8,950 bases of DNA from assembly GCA_027019685.1 (NCBI GenBank), contig JALUWH010000214.1, positions 1 to 8,950 on the forward strand, read 5' to 3'. The notes below the pieces were generated by a model, which saw only the letters and a program-made list of their open reading frames with translations, had not been told where the DNA came from and made no database searches. Numbering within the stretch: the stretch's first letter is position 1; each line of letters begins with the position of its first letter. This DNA comes from Ghiorsea sp. Its GTDB lineage: Bacteria; Pseudomonadota; Zetaproteobacteria; Mariprofundales; Mariprofundaceae. The position numbers were made by a program, and so were the translations under genes. Positions 1 through 6,062 of the stretch are shown here, one piece after another.

Positions 1-2710
1 CTTCACCAAGCCCATCCAGATAAATATCCATACCTGTACGCCCTGCAAAGCTCATTTCAGCTAATGTGGTTAACAAACCACCGTCCGAGCGGTCATGGTA
101 AGCCAATAATAAATTATTTTGATTGAGGTTTTGGATGGCCTCAAAGAAGTTGGCAAACATGCTCGCATCATCAAGGTCGGGTGTTGTGTTACCCGTTGCT
201 TGATAAACTTGTGCTAAACAAGAGCCGCCTAAGCGATTCTTGCCTTGCCCCAAATCAATCAGTATCAGGTCGGTTTCACCCATGTCTGTGCGCAGTTGCG
301 GTGTGAGTGTTTTGCGTATATCGGTTACGGGCGCAAAAGCAGATACAACCAATGAAAGTGGGGAGACTACTTCTTTTTTCTTTTCACCTTCAAACCATGT
401 GGACTTCATGGATAAAGAGTCTTTACCTACAGGAATAGAAATGCCTAATGCAGGGCATAATTCCATACCCACAGCTTGCACTGTATCATACAATGCAGCA
501 TCTTCGCCCTCATGACCACAAGCTGCCATCCAGTTGGCAGATAATTTAATATCACCCAATTTGGCGATAGAAGCTGCGGCAATATTGGTTAAAGCTTCGC
601 CAACTGCCATGCGCCCTGAGGCTGGTGCATTGAGCACCGCAATTGGTGTTCGCTCGCCCATCGCCATGGCTTCGCCTGTATAGTTGGTGAAATCAGAAGC
701 GGTGACTGCCACATCCGACACGGGCACTTGCCAAGGGCCAACCATTTGGTCGCGAGCCACCAAACCTGTAACCGTTCTATCGCCGATGGTGATAAGAAAC
801 TCTTTGCTGGCAACCGAAGGTAGGCGAAGTACACGCAACGTTGCTTCTTTAATATCTATATCATGCGGTAATGGTGTGGACTTGGGTTGTGTATGTCGTA
901 CGTCACGCAGCATTTTGGGTGCTTTACCCAATAATACATCCAAAGGTAAATCTACAGGTGCATCGCCCAATAGCGAATCATCAACATGCAAATGCCCATC
1001 ATCCGTAGCTTCACCAAGCACTGCAAATAGACAGCGTTCACGTTCACACATAGCAGTGAATACGGGTAAAGATTCAGGTGAAATCGCCAAGACATAACGC
1101 TCTTGGGCTTCATTGCACCACACTTGCATAGGGCTCATGCTGGTTTCCATATTATGCACATTACGCAAGTCAAATTTTCCACCACGCCCTGCATCATGGA
1201 TGAGTTCAGGCACAGCATTGGATAATCCGCCAGCACCAATATCATGAATAAATAGAATAGGGTTGTTATCACCCAACTGCCAGCAGCGGTCGAGCACTTC
1301 TTGGCAACGGCGTTCCATTTCAGGGTTGCCTCGTTGTACTGAATCAAAATCAAGATTTTCTGCATTGGCACCCGTATCCATGCTGGATGCTGCACCACCA
1401 CCTAGACCAATCAACATGGCTGGACCACCCAGTTGGATAATCAAAGAACCTGCAGGCACGTCGTCTTTAAATACATGTCTTGCATCAATATTACCCACGC
1501 CACCCGCTAGCATGATGGGTTTATGGTAACCTTTAAGTTCGCCTGCAACGTCTTGCTCATAGGTTCTAAAATAGCCATTGATGTTTGGGCGACCGAATTC
1601 GTTATTGAATGCAGCAGCACCGATAGGTCCATCCAACATGATGTCCAAAGCAGAAGATACACGCTCGGGTTTGCCATGATGGGTTTCCCAAGGCTGTTCA
1701 AATCCTGGGATTTGTAGGTTGGATACTGTAAAGCCACATAAACCTGCTTTAGGTTTAGAGCCAATACCTGTTGCGCCCTCATCACGGATTTCACCACCAG
1801 AGCCAGTGGCAGCACCAGCAAAGGGAGAGATGGCTGTTGGGTGGTTGTGGGTTTCCACTTTCATTAGAATATGTACATCATCATCATGCGCTTGGTAAAC
1901 TTTATCGCTATCAGGGTAGAAACGTTTGGACTTGCCACCTTCAATCACCGATGAGTTATCAGCATAGGCGATAATTGTACCTTGTGGTGAAGTGTTGTGG
2001 GTATGGCGAATCATGCCAAACAGGGAAATATCTTTATCTTCGCCATCAATTTTCCAATCAGCATTAAAGATTTTATGGCGGCAATGTTCGGAATTGGCTT
2101 GGGCAAACATCATCAATTCAGCATCGGTAGGGTTACGTTTGAGGGCTAAAAAGTTTTCAAGCAAGTAATCAATTTCATCTTCTGCCAATGCTAAACCTAA
2201 TGTTGTGTTGGCTTCTTCTAGTGCGCTGCGACCATGGTTTAATATATCAATACGGGTTAATGGTTGGGGTGCTTGATGTTGAAACAATAGGTGTAAGTCG
2301 TTGGTGGTACGCAACACCGACTCAGTCATACGGTCATGAATCAAGGGTATAATTGTTTCTGCTTCACCATCAACATCATAAGCAATACCACGTTCAATAC
2401 GAATTAAAGCATCCAAGCCACAGATATTTGCAATATCTGTTGCCTTGCTAGACCAAGGTGACTGTGTGCCAATGCGAGGTGTTACAAGATACATGGTATC
2501 GCTGCTAAAAGGCTGTGTTTTGCAACCTAGCAACTTGTTTAGCGTATCTATATGTTGCTCTGACCACTGTGCAGCGGCCTCTACCACATAGATATAGTGG
2601 GCGGATAATTGTGTTACACCAAGAGATGTACAGAGTTTATTAGCGCGAAATGCAGATAGTGCATTTTGACCTTTGAAGATGATAAGTGAGTTAGGTTTGG
2701 ATTCAGACAT
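1..2710 (-). CDS. purL: Phosphoribosylformylglycinamidine synthase, large single-chain form (3' end outside window)
   Basis: This gene makes FGAM synthase, which converts FGAR, glutamine and ATP to FGAM in the fourth step of cytosolic purine synthesis. The window holds 903 codons, read without a stop. The single-chain enzyme is about 1,300 residues, so the C-terminal glutamine amidotransferase domain lies beyond base 1. Visible family motifs, in order: an N-terminal PurS-like region (about 1-140); the linker motif HGRSALEEANTTLG; NSEHCRH at about 206-212 followed by KIFNADW; KVETHNHP at 284-291 with GGEIRDEG after it (nucleotide-binding core); HDIGAGG at 489-495; VGKDSLSM around 763; and AYHDRSDGG around 872. 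The ATG at 2710 is fixed by an in-frame TAG only four codons upstream. No convincing Shine-Dalgarno precedes it. It is divergent from the cyc2-like gene and has its own promoter. Nothing looks broken. Confidence 0.97.
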   Translation of the reverse strand, partial: MSESKPNSLIIFKGQNALSAFRANKLCTSLGVTQLSAHYIYVVEAAAQWSEQHIDTLNKLLGCKTQPFSSDTMYLVTPRIGTQSPWSSKATDIANICGLDALIRIERGIAYDVDGEAETIIPLIHDRMTESVLRTTNDLHLLFQHQAPQPLTRIDILNHGRSALEEANTTLGLALAEDEIDYLLENFLALKRNPTDAELMMFAQANSEHCRHKIFNADWKIDGEDKDISLFGMIRHTHNTSPQGTIIAYADNSSVIEGGKSKRFYPDSDKVYQAHDDDVHILMKVETHNHPTAISPFAGAATGSGGEIRDEGATGIGSKPKAGLCGFTVSNLQIPGFEQPWETHHGKPERVSSALDIMLDGPIGAAAFNNEFGRPNINGYFRTYEQDVAGELKGYHKPIMLAGGVGNIDARHVFKDDVPAGSLIIQLGGPAMLIGLGGGAASSMDTGANAENLDFDSVQRGNPEMERRCQEVLDRCWQLGDNNPILFIHDIGAGGLSNAVPELIHDAGRGGKFDLRNVHNMETSMSPMQVWCNEAQERYVLAISPESLPVFTAMCERERCLFAVLGEATDDGHLHVDDSLLGDAPVDLPLDVLLGKAPKMLRDVRHTQPKSTPLPHDIDIKEATLRVLRLPSVASKEFLITIGDRTVTGLVARDQMVGPWQVPVSDVAVTASDFTNYTGEAMAMGERTPIAVLNAPASGRMAVGEALTNIAAASIAKLGDIKLSANWMAACGHEGEDAALYDTVQAVGMELCPALGISIPVGKDSLSMKSTWFEGEKKKEVVSPLSLVVSAFAPVTDIRKTLTPQLRTDMGETDLILIDLGQGKNRLGGSCLAQVYQATGNTTPDLDDASMFANFFEAIQNLNQNNLLLAYHDRSDGGLLTTLAEMSFAGRTGMDIYLDGLGE

Positions 2711-2790
2711 GGCGACAGTCTAATCGCTAAACCATAAATTTCGACATTCATGTTTTATTGAATATGATGATATAAGATAAGCCACGTTAT

Positions 2791-2819
2791 TTTATAGGGT
2801 GGATGGAACAGTTTAACAA
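2791..2819 (-). promoter_or_regulatory. Sigma70-type promoter for purL
   Basis: On the minus strand a -35 box TTGTTA (2819-2814, 4 of 6 consensus bases) is followed after exactly 17 bp by a -10 box TATAAA (2796-2791, 5 of 6). The predicted start is near 2784, giving a leader of about 75 nt before the purL ATG. The -35 box ends one base from the left edge of the inverted-repeat element at 2821. No PurR-like operator was recognised. Confidence 0.6.
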
Positions 2820-2820
2820 T

Positions 2821-2858
2821 ATATTTTACCGCAGAGGACGCAGAGTTACACAGAGTAA
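2821..2858 (-). repeat. Left inverted-repeat arm
   Basis: This is the inverted copy of 2958-2995, identical at 35 of 38 positions. Differences fall at the seventh base, near the ACACAG/ACGCAG position, and close to the inner end. It lies directly upstream of the purL -35 box. Confidence 0.85.
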
Positions 2859-2957
2859 AGTAAGTGGAATTTGAGGCTCATGTTTGTATCTTCACAGGTA
2901 ACTGTTCCTTGTTTGCTCGTTGCTATCATTTGAATGAAGGGTTGGGGTTATTCTATG

Positions 2958-2995
2958 TTCCTCTGCGTAACTCTGCGTCCTCTGCGGTGAAATAT
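2958..2995 (+). repeat. Right inverted-repeat arm
   Basis: This is the partner of the left arm. On the plus strand it shows three CTCTGCG heptamers at 9-10 bp steps, so they fall on roughly the same face of the helix, and it ends in GCGGTGAAATAT. A diverged direct copy lies at 4619-4651, on the other side of the cyc2-like gene. Confidence 0.85.
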
Positions 2996-3070
2996 GATAA
3001 GTACATTTCATGTGGCGTGATGATGAAAAAACAAAGTGTGTCAAAAATACACATGTTTAATGAGGGTGGA

Positions 3071-3099
3071 TTGACGCAGTACACATTTAAGGTGATGTT
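3071..3099 (+). promoter_or_regulatory. Weak candidate promoter for the cyc2-like gene
   Basis: A good -35-like hexamer TTGACG (3071-3076) is followed after 17 bp by GATGTT (3094-3099), which matches the -10 consensus at only 3 of 6 bases. A start near 3106 would put the 5' end at the foot of the nested hairpin at 3108-3172. An alternative -10-like TTTAAT at 3056-3061 lacks a matching -35. The gene must have a promoter in this gap, but its position is uncertain. Confidence 0.22.
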
Positions 3100-3107
3100 T
3101 CGCATCG

Positions 3108-3172
3108 TTGCAATGGGAGAACCAATCAACCCTCTGGCTTTTGCTAAAGGTCTTATTGGAAGGAAATTGCAA
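3108..3172 (+). promoter_or_regulatory. Nested hairpin in the predicted leader of the cyc2-like gene
   Basis: Pairing elements are arranged concentrically. The outer stem is TTGCAA (3108-3113) with TTGCAA (3167-3172). Next is a purine-rich internal loop of 8 and 7 nt. The middle stem is CCAAT (3122-3126) with ATTGG (3155-3159), followed by a 4+4 loop. The top stem is CCTCTGGC (3131-3138) with GCTAAAGG (3143-3150), with one mismatch and one G-U pair, closed by TTTT. Stacked, they form one 65-nt imperfect hairpin about 60 nt before the start codon. It matches no riboswitch or sRNA family that I recognise. Chance self-complementarity is possible. Confidence 0.35.
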
Positions 3173-3183
3173 ACAAAAAACAC

Positions 3184-3205
3184 TGATTCACTCTCGGGTG
3201 AGTCA
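3184..3205 (+). promoter_or_regulatory. Short 5'-UTR hairpin before the cyc2-like RBS
   Basis: TGATTCAC (3184-3191) pairs with GTGAGTCA (3198-3205) through eight base pairs, one of them U-G, with a six-base loop. It is followed by an A-rich stretch and not by T residues, so it is not an intrinsic terminator. It ends 15 nt before the Shine-Dalgarno. An mRNA-stabilising role or a protein-binding role is possible but inferred. Confidence 0.35.
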
Positions 3206-3220
3206 AATAAAAAAAACAAT

Positions 3221-3224
3221 AGGA
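3221..3224 (+). promoter_or_regulatory. Ribosome binding site of the cyc2-like gene
   Basis: AGGA lies 9 nt before the ATG at 3234, in an unstructured A-rich context. This supports the chosen start, which is also the one that gives a complete Sec signal peptide. Confidence 0.65.
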
Positions 3225-3233
3225 TGTTAAAAC

Positions 3234-4388
3234 ATGAAGAAAATTATTCTTTCTGCTGCTTCTCTAGCTGTTGCTGCTGTTGCTTCTGTATCAGTTGCTC
3301 CAACAACTTCTGAAGCAATTCCGGCGTTCGCACGTCAAACTGGTTCTGCTTGCTTGTCATGTCATTTCCAATCATTCCCAACTTTGGCGGCGTATGGTCG
3401 TGCATTTAAGATGGGCGGTATGACTGATGTTGGAGACCAAGCTTTGGTTGAAGATGAAGGTCTATCAATTCCAGCTATGGTTAACTGGACTGCAATGGTT
3501 CGTCCAAATTTCACATCTACAGATACTGGTACAAAAGTTAATGAATTTCAATTTGCTGACCAAGTATTTATGATTGGTGGTCGTGCTGGTGAACATACTG
3601 GTGTTTTCTTAGAAGTCGGTGGTGGTGCTTATGCTAATGCACAAATGATTAACTCATTTGATATGGGCGACATGAAAGCTGGTGTAACTATTTCTTCGAC
3701 AGGTTTTGGTGAAGATGCTGGTATGCAAGTGATGTCTGTTTGGGGTCAACATGGTGGTTTACTTGGTGGTAAATCATTGACAATCAATGGTGCAATGGCT
3801 GGTTCAAACTCTGTAAACAATGGCGTTGCTTTTTGGGCTGGTTCTGATTCATGGGTAGCTCAACTTGGTTTCGTAAATAGTGTTGAAAGTGTTGAAGCTG
3901 GTGTGCAACCAAACTTCCGTTTCTCTCCAGTTCTTCGTGGTAACTACTTCTTAGAAGCTGGTGATTGGGAAATTGGTCTTGGTGCGATTGCTGTAACTGG
4001 TTCTGTTAAAACACAAGACCAAAAACGTACTGGTATTGATGCGCAAGCATTGGGTGAAGTAGGTGATATGCAAATCGGTGTATTTGCTGATTGGGCAACT
4101 GCTCCAGCTGGCACGGCAACTGCTACAAACGCATACAATGCTAGCTTGACTGATTCACGTACTGGTTACTCTTTGCGTGCAACTGTTAAACCTACTCATA
4201 ACTTGATTTTCTTGGCAGGTTTGGGTCAGGATAAAACTGGCACAGCTAAACTTGATAAAACGCTTGTTGGTGTTGAATATGAAATGTACCAAAATGGTGT
4301 GATTAACCTCACATATGGTTCTGATAAAGATTCAACTACTAATGTTACTACTAAAACAACTGGTTTAGAATTCGAACTACTTATCTAA
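3234..4388 (+). CDS. cyc2: Cyc2-like outer-membrane cytochrome c-porin fusion, putative Fe(II) oxidase
   Basis: The 384-residue product has three parts. First is a Sec signal peptide (about 1-28: MKK, hydrophobic core, likely cleavage after SEA). Second is a very short cytochrome segment with one heme c motif, CLSCH, at 40-44, inside FARQTG..C..CH...FP.L...GR.FK, the signature I know from Cyc2 proteins. Third, about 300 residues of glycine-rich, alternating polar/hydrophobic sequence typical of an outer-membrane beta-barrel. The only two cysteines are those of the heme motif. In Acidithiobacillus and Zetaproteobacteria, Cyc2 oxidises Fe(II) at the cell surface and passes electrons to periplasmic cytochromes. 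The gene is monocistronic, with a good RBS and a strong terminator. Arg codons appear to be all CGT, and Gly and Ala are mostly GGT and GCT, unlike the neighbours, suggesting very high expression. It is shorter than the Acidithiobacillus protein (about 485 residues) and ends in Ile, not an aromatic residue. The family call is strong; iron as substrate is inferred. Confidence 0.85.
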   Translation: MKKIILSAASLAVAAVASVSVAPTTSEAIPAFARQTGSACLSCHFQSFPTLAAYGRAFKMGGMTDVGDQALVEDEGLSIPAMVNWTAMVRPNFTSTDTGTKVNEFQFADQVFMIGGRAGEHTGVFLEVGGGAYANAQMINSFDMGDMKAGVTISSTGFGEDAGMQVMSVWGQHGGLLGGKSLTINGAMAGSNSVNNGVAFWAGSDSWVAQLGFVNSVESVEAGVQPNFRFSPVLRGNYFLEAGDWEIGLGAIAVTGSVKTQDQKRTGIDAQALGEVGDMQIGVFADWATAPAGTATATNAYNASLTDSRTGYSLRATVKPTHNLIFLAGLGQDKTGTAKLDKTLVGVEYEMYQNGVINLTYGSDKDSTTNVTTKTTGLEFELLI

Positions 4389-4421
4389 GTAGTTTAAAGC
4401 CTAAAGTTGTTATAACTTGAG

Positions 4422-4449
4422 AAAGGGAGCCTTAGGGCTCCCTTTTTTT
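4422..4449 (+). terminator. Intrinsic terminator of the cyc2-like gene
   Basis: A perfect 10-bp stem, AAAGGGAGCC (4422-4431) with GGCTCCCTTT (4436-4445), has a TTAG loop and runs into seven T residues (4443-4449). It begins 33 nt after the stop codon. Its AT arms also give a weaker terminator on the minus strand, so it may also stop read-through from coaE. Confidence 0.93.
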
Positions 4450-4471
4450 GTTATTTTAACTGGTTATAGGT

Positions 4472-4557
4472 GCATTGCGAAGCAAGAGAGTATCCCCTAG
4501 GGGAAGTAGCGGAGTGGAGAAATATTATGGGATGCCTCCACGTGGGTCGGCATGACA
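4472..4557. repeat. Palindrome-rich intergenic stretch resembling a dispersed repeat
   Basis: This non-coding stretch contains the perfect palindrome CCCCTAGGGG (4494-4503). It also contains a hairpin with outer stem ATGCC (4532-4536) and GGCAT (4549-4553) around the palindrome CCACGTGG (4538-4545). The CATTGCGAAGCAAGAG start and the GGCATGACAG end resemble, from memory, intergenic repeats scattered through many bacterial genomes. There is only one copy here, so repeat status cannot be shown. The rest of the 4389-4692 gap holds the cyc2 terminator, a weak AAGGG/CCCTT stem with T residues around 4573-4602, and the diverged repeat at 4619. Confidence 0.35.
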
Positions 4558-4618
4558 GATGCTTTGACTGTTAAGGGGTCATTTATTGTAGAGCCCTTTT
4601 TGATAATTTCAAAGGTAC

Positions 4619-4651
4619 TTCCCTGTGTACTCTGGGCTCTCTGTAGTGAAA
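4619..4651 (+). repeat. Diverged third copy of the CTCTGCG-type repeat
   Basis: This stretch aligns with the right arm (2958-2992) in direct orientation: about 27 identical positions out of 33, with two single-base gaps. Both begin TTCC and end GTGAAA, and the ACTCTG centre is shared. It lies between the cyc2-like gene and coaE, so related repeats flank the cyc2-like gene on both sides. Confidence 0.6.
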
Positions 4652-4692
4652 AAAGGCAGCAAGGGTCGCATATATGGTGGCTCGTTATTCTG

Positions 4693-5280
4693 TTATAAAG
4701 TTTGCTGCTGAAGAAAAGCGATGGCTTGTTGTTCTAAGTGCCCTAAACATCCATTATTATCAAATATATAATCTGCATGTTTTATACGTTCTTCATCACT
4801 ACATTGTTGTTGTACAATTTGGTCGAAACGTTGTTTACTTTGATTTCCACGTTGTTTGACACGTTGCCAACGCAAAGCTTCATCACACAATACCACCAGT
4901 AAAGCATCCATGCGTGATACACCACCTGATTCAATCAATACAGAAGCTTCAATGATAGCCATTGCTGCATTTTGTTGATTACGCCAACCTGATTCATAAG
5001 CTTGAATACGTGGATGCATGATTTTATTTAATATTTGTGTGTTTTGGCTTGAAGCAAAAGCAACTTGCGCTAGACGTTTTCTATCAATGTGTTGTTGATT
5101 GAGGATACGTTCGCCAAAAGCCCGAATAAGCTCATGTTGTGCTTCCTTATCCTCATTGATGATGATATGTCCTACTTGGTCTAAATCGAGCACAGAGATG
5201 CCATGCTGCTTAAAGATGTTGGCAAGTGTGGATTTACCACTGCCAATACCACCTGTTAAACCAAAGAACTTGGTGCTCAT
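4693..5280 (-). CDS. coaE: Dephospho-CoA kinase
   Basis: This 195-residue cytosolic enzyme phosphorylates the 3'-hydroxyl of dephospho-CoA with ATP, the last step of coenzyme A synthesis. The P-loop GGIGSGKST lies at 10-18, directly after the start, as usual in the family. LDLD (about 31-34) matches the substrate-binding DxD region. HPRI follows in the middle, and EASVLIESG takes the place of the P-L-L-x-E segment of E. coli, a variant reminiscent of EA-type CoaE proteins. ADYIFDNNG near the end is the typical C-terminal signature. The ATG at 5280 lies 2 nt after the pilD stop with little Shine-Dalgarno, suggesting translational coupling. The frame is open up to 5334, but the extra residues overlap pilD and resemble nothing in the family. 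It is the last gene of the operon, and no yacG/zapD follows. Confidence 0.95.
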   Translation of the reverse strand: MSTKFFGLTGGIGSGKSTLANIFKQHGISVLDLDQVGHIIINEDKEAQHELIRAFGERILNQQHIDRKRLAQVAFASSQNTQILNKIMHPRIQAYESGWRNQQNAAMAIIEASVLIESGGVSRMDALLVVLCDEALRWQRVKQRGNQSKQRFDQIVQQQCSDEERIKHADYIFDNNGCLGHLEQQAIAFLQQQTL

Positions 5281-5282
5281 AC

Positions 5283-6062
5283 TTACATCATACCAAGGTA
5301 TGCTTGATACCAATGAAGAATGGGTGCTGACCAAAAAAACCAGATGACACCTGCAGCGGCAAGGTAGGGTCCATAAGGAATTTCAGCATGCATACCTTTT
5401 TTACTCAACATAAGCGCGATAGAACCAATGATTGCACCAGTCAGCGATGATAAAAGAATAATAAAAGGTAATGCTTGCCAGCCCATAAAAGCACCTAACA
5501 TAGCAAGCAATTTGAAGTCACCTTGCCCCATGCCTTCACGTCCTGTGGCTTTAAGAAATAGCCATGCAACCAACCAAAAAATAGCATAACCAGCCAAAGT
5601 ACCAATGATAGCATCTTGTATATAACCTGCCTGCCAAGCAAATAATAAACCCAAAGCAATACCTGGAAAGGTTAAAGCATTAGGTAATAAAAAGGTTTCC
5701 AAATCAATTAAAGTTAAAATCCATAATAAACTGACCAATACAATGGCTTGTGCAAAGTACCAACTGTTAAAGGGAATGTACCAAGCGATAAGTCCCCATA
5801 AAATTCCCATGCTAAGTTCTAAAAAAGGGTAACGCCATGCAATAGGATGAGAACAATGCCTACACTTTCTGCCCAAATACAGCCATGAGAGCAGGGGGAT
5901 ATTGTCATACCATACGATAGCCGTATGACAGTTTGGGCATTGGCTACCTGGGCTGACAATGGATTCGCCGCGTGGGATTCGATGTACACAAACATTGGCA
6001 AAACTGCCAAATAACAAGCCGAGTATGGCAAAAGAAAGGGTTGAGAAGAGGTGTATATCCAT
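5283..6062 (-). CDS. pilD: Type IV prepilin peptidase / N-methyltransferase
   Basis: This inner-membrane aspartic protease (peptidase family A24) cleaves the leader of type IV prepilins and type II secretion pseudopilins, and methylates the new N-terminus. The 259 residues are of normal length. After a first membrane helix with FGSFANV, the cytoplasmic domain has the zinc-type cysteine pairs CPNC (42-45) and CRHC (67-70) of the bifunctional enzymes. About seven further hydrophobic segments follow. The catalytic aspartates are D120 in LIDLETFLLPN and D182 in the GxGD motif, GQGDFK. The start ATG overlaps the pilR stop by one base (TAATG), with GAGG 7 nt upstream. coaE follows after 2 nt, as in many pilD loci. 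No prepilin, pilB or pilC gene is in the window. Confidence 0.96.
   Translation of the reverse strand: MDIHLFSTLSFAILGLLFGSFANVCVHRIPRGESIVSPGSQCPNCHTAIVWYDNIPLLSWLYLGRKCRHCSHPIAWRYPFLELSMGILWGLIAWYIPFNSWYFAQAIVLVSLLWILTLIDLETFLLPNALTFPGIALGLLFAWQAGYIQDAIIGTLAGYAIFWLVAWLFLKATGREGMGQGDFKLLAMLGAFMGWQALPFIILLSSLTGAIIGSIALMLSKKGMHAEIPYGPYLAAAGVIWFFWSAPILHWYQAYLGMM

Larger units (their letters stand above)
2821..2995. mobile_element. 175-bp element with 38-bp terminal inverted repeats (MITE-like or paired dispersed repeat)
   Basis: The left arm (2821-2858) and right arm (2958-2995) are reverse complements over 38 bp with only three mismatches, and enclose 99 bp of unique sequence. Each arm carries the core ACCGCAGAGGACGCAGAG. 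The right arm, read on the plus strand, has the heptamer CTCTGCG three times, at 2961, 2971 and 2980. From memory, this core resembles dispersed intergenic repeats common in environmental bacterial genomes. No transposase is present and no convincing target-site duplication is visible, although both ends are embedded in AT-rich ATAT sequence. It could be a non-autonomous transposable element, two independently placed repeats, or a long hairpin in RNA or DNA. Confidence 0.5.

Noticed and set aside
240..1974. Several plus- and minus-strand frames of 64-137 codons within the purL region
   Set aside because: All are out-of-frame or antisense to the continuous, motif-rich purL reading frame.
3037..3053. 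TGTGT...ACACA dyad in front of the cyc2 leader as a possible operator
   Set aside because: Only 5-bp arms of low complexity, with no match to a regulator site that I can name; expected by chance in a region of this size.
3157..3170. Sigma54-like TTGG...TTGC before cyc2, tempting because PilR is nearby
   Set aside because: The GG and GC doublets are separated by 9 bp instead of the required 10, and the middle bases do not fit TGGCAC.
2953..3219. 88-codon minus-strand reading frame in the divergent gap
   Set aside because: Its N-terminus is the translated repeat arm's opposite end and the rest has no domain character. It overlaps the structured leader; probably non-coding.
2864..3313. 149-codon plus-strand reading frame across the repeat, the leader and the start of cyc2
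   Set aside because: It begins inside the inverted-repeat element, runs over repeat and leader sequence, and overlaps the cyc2 signal peptide in another frame, giving a cysteine-run tail. There is no RBS and no protein-like pattern.
4674..4859. 61-codon plus-strand frame at the 3' end of coaE
   Set aside because: It is antisense to the well-supported coaE C-terminus, with no RBS or recognisable sequence.
5281..5334. Longer coaE with an extra 18 N-terminal residues
   Set aside because: The extension lies wholly within the pilD 3' end, and the P-loop position fits the family only from the ATG at 5280.
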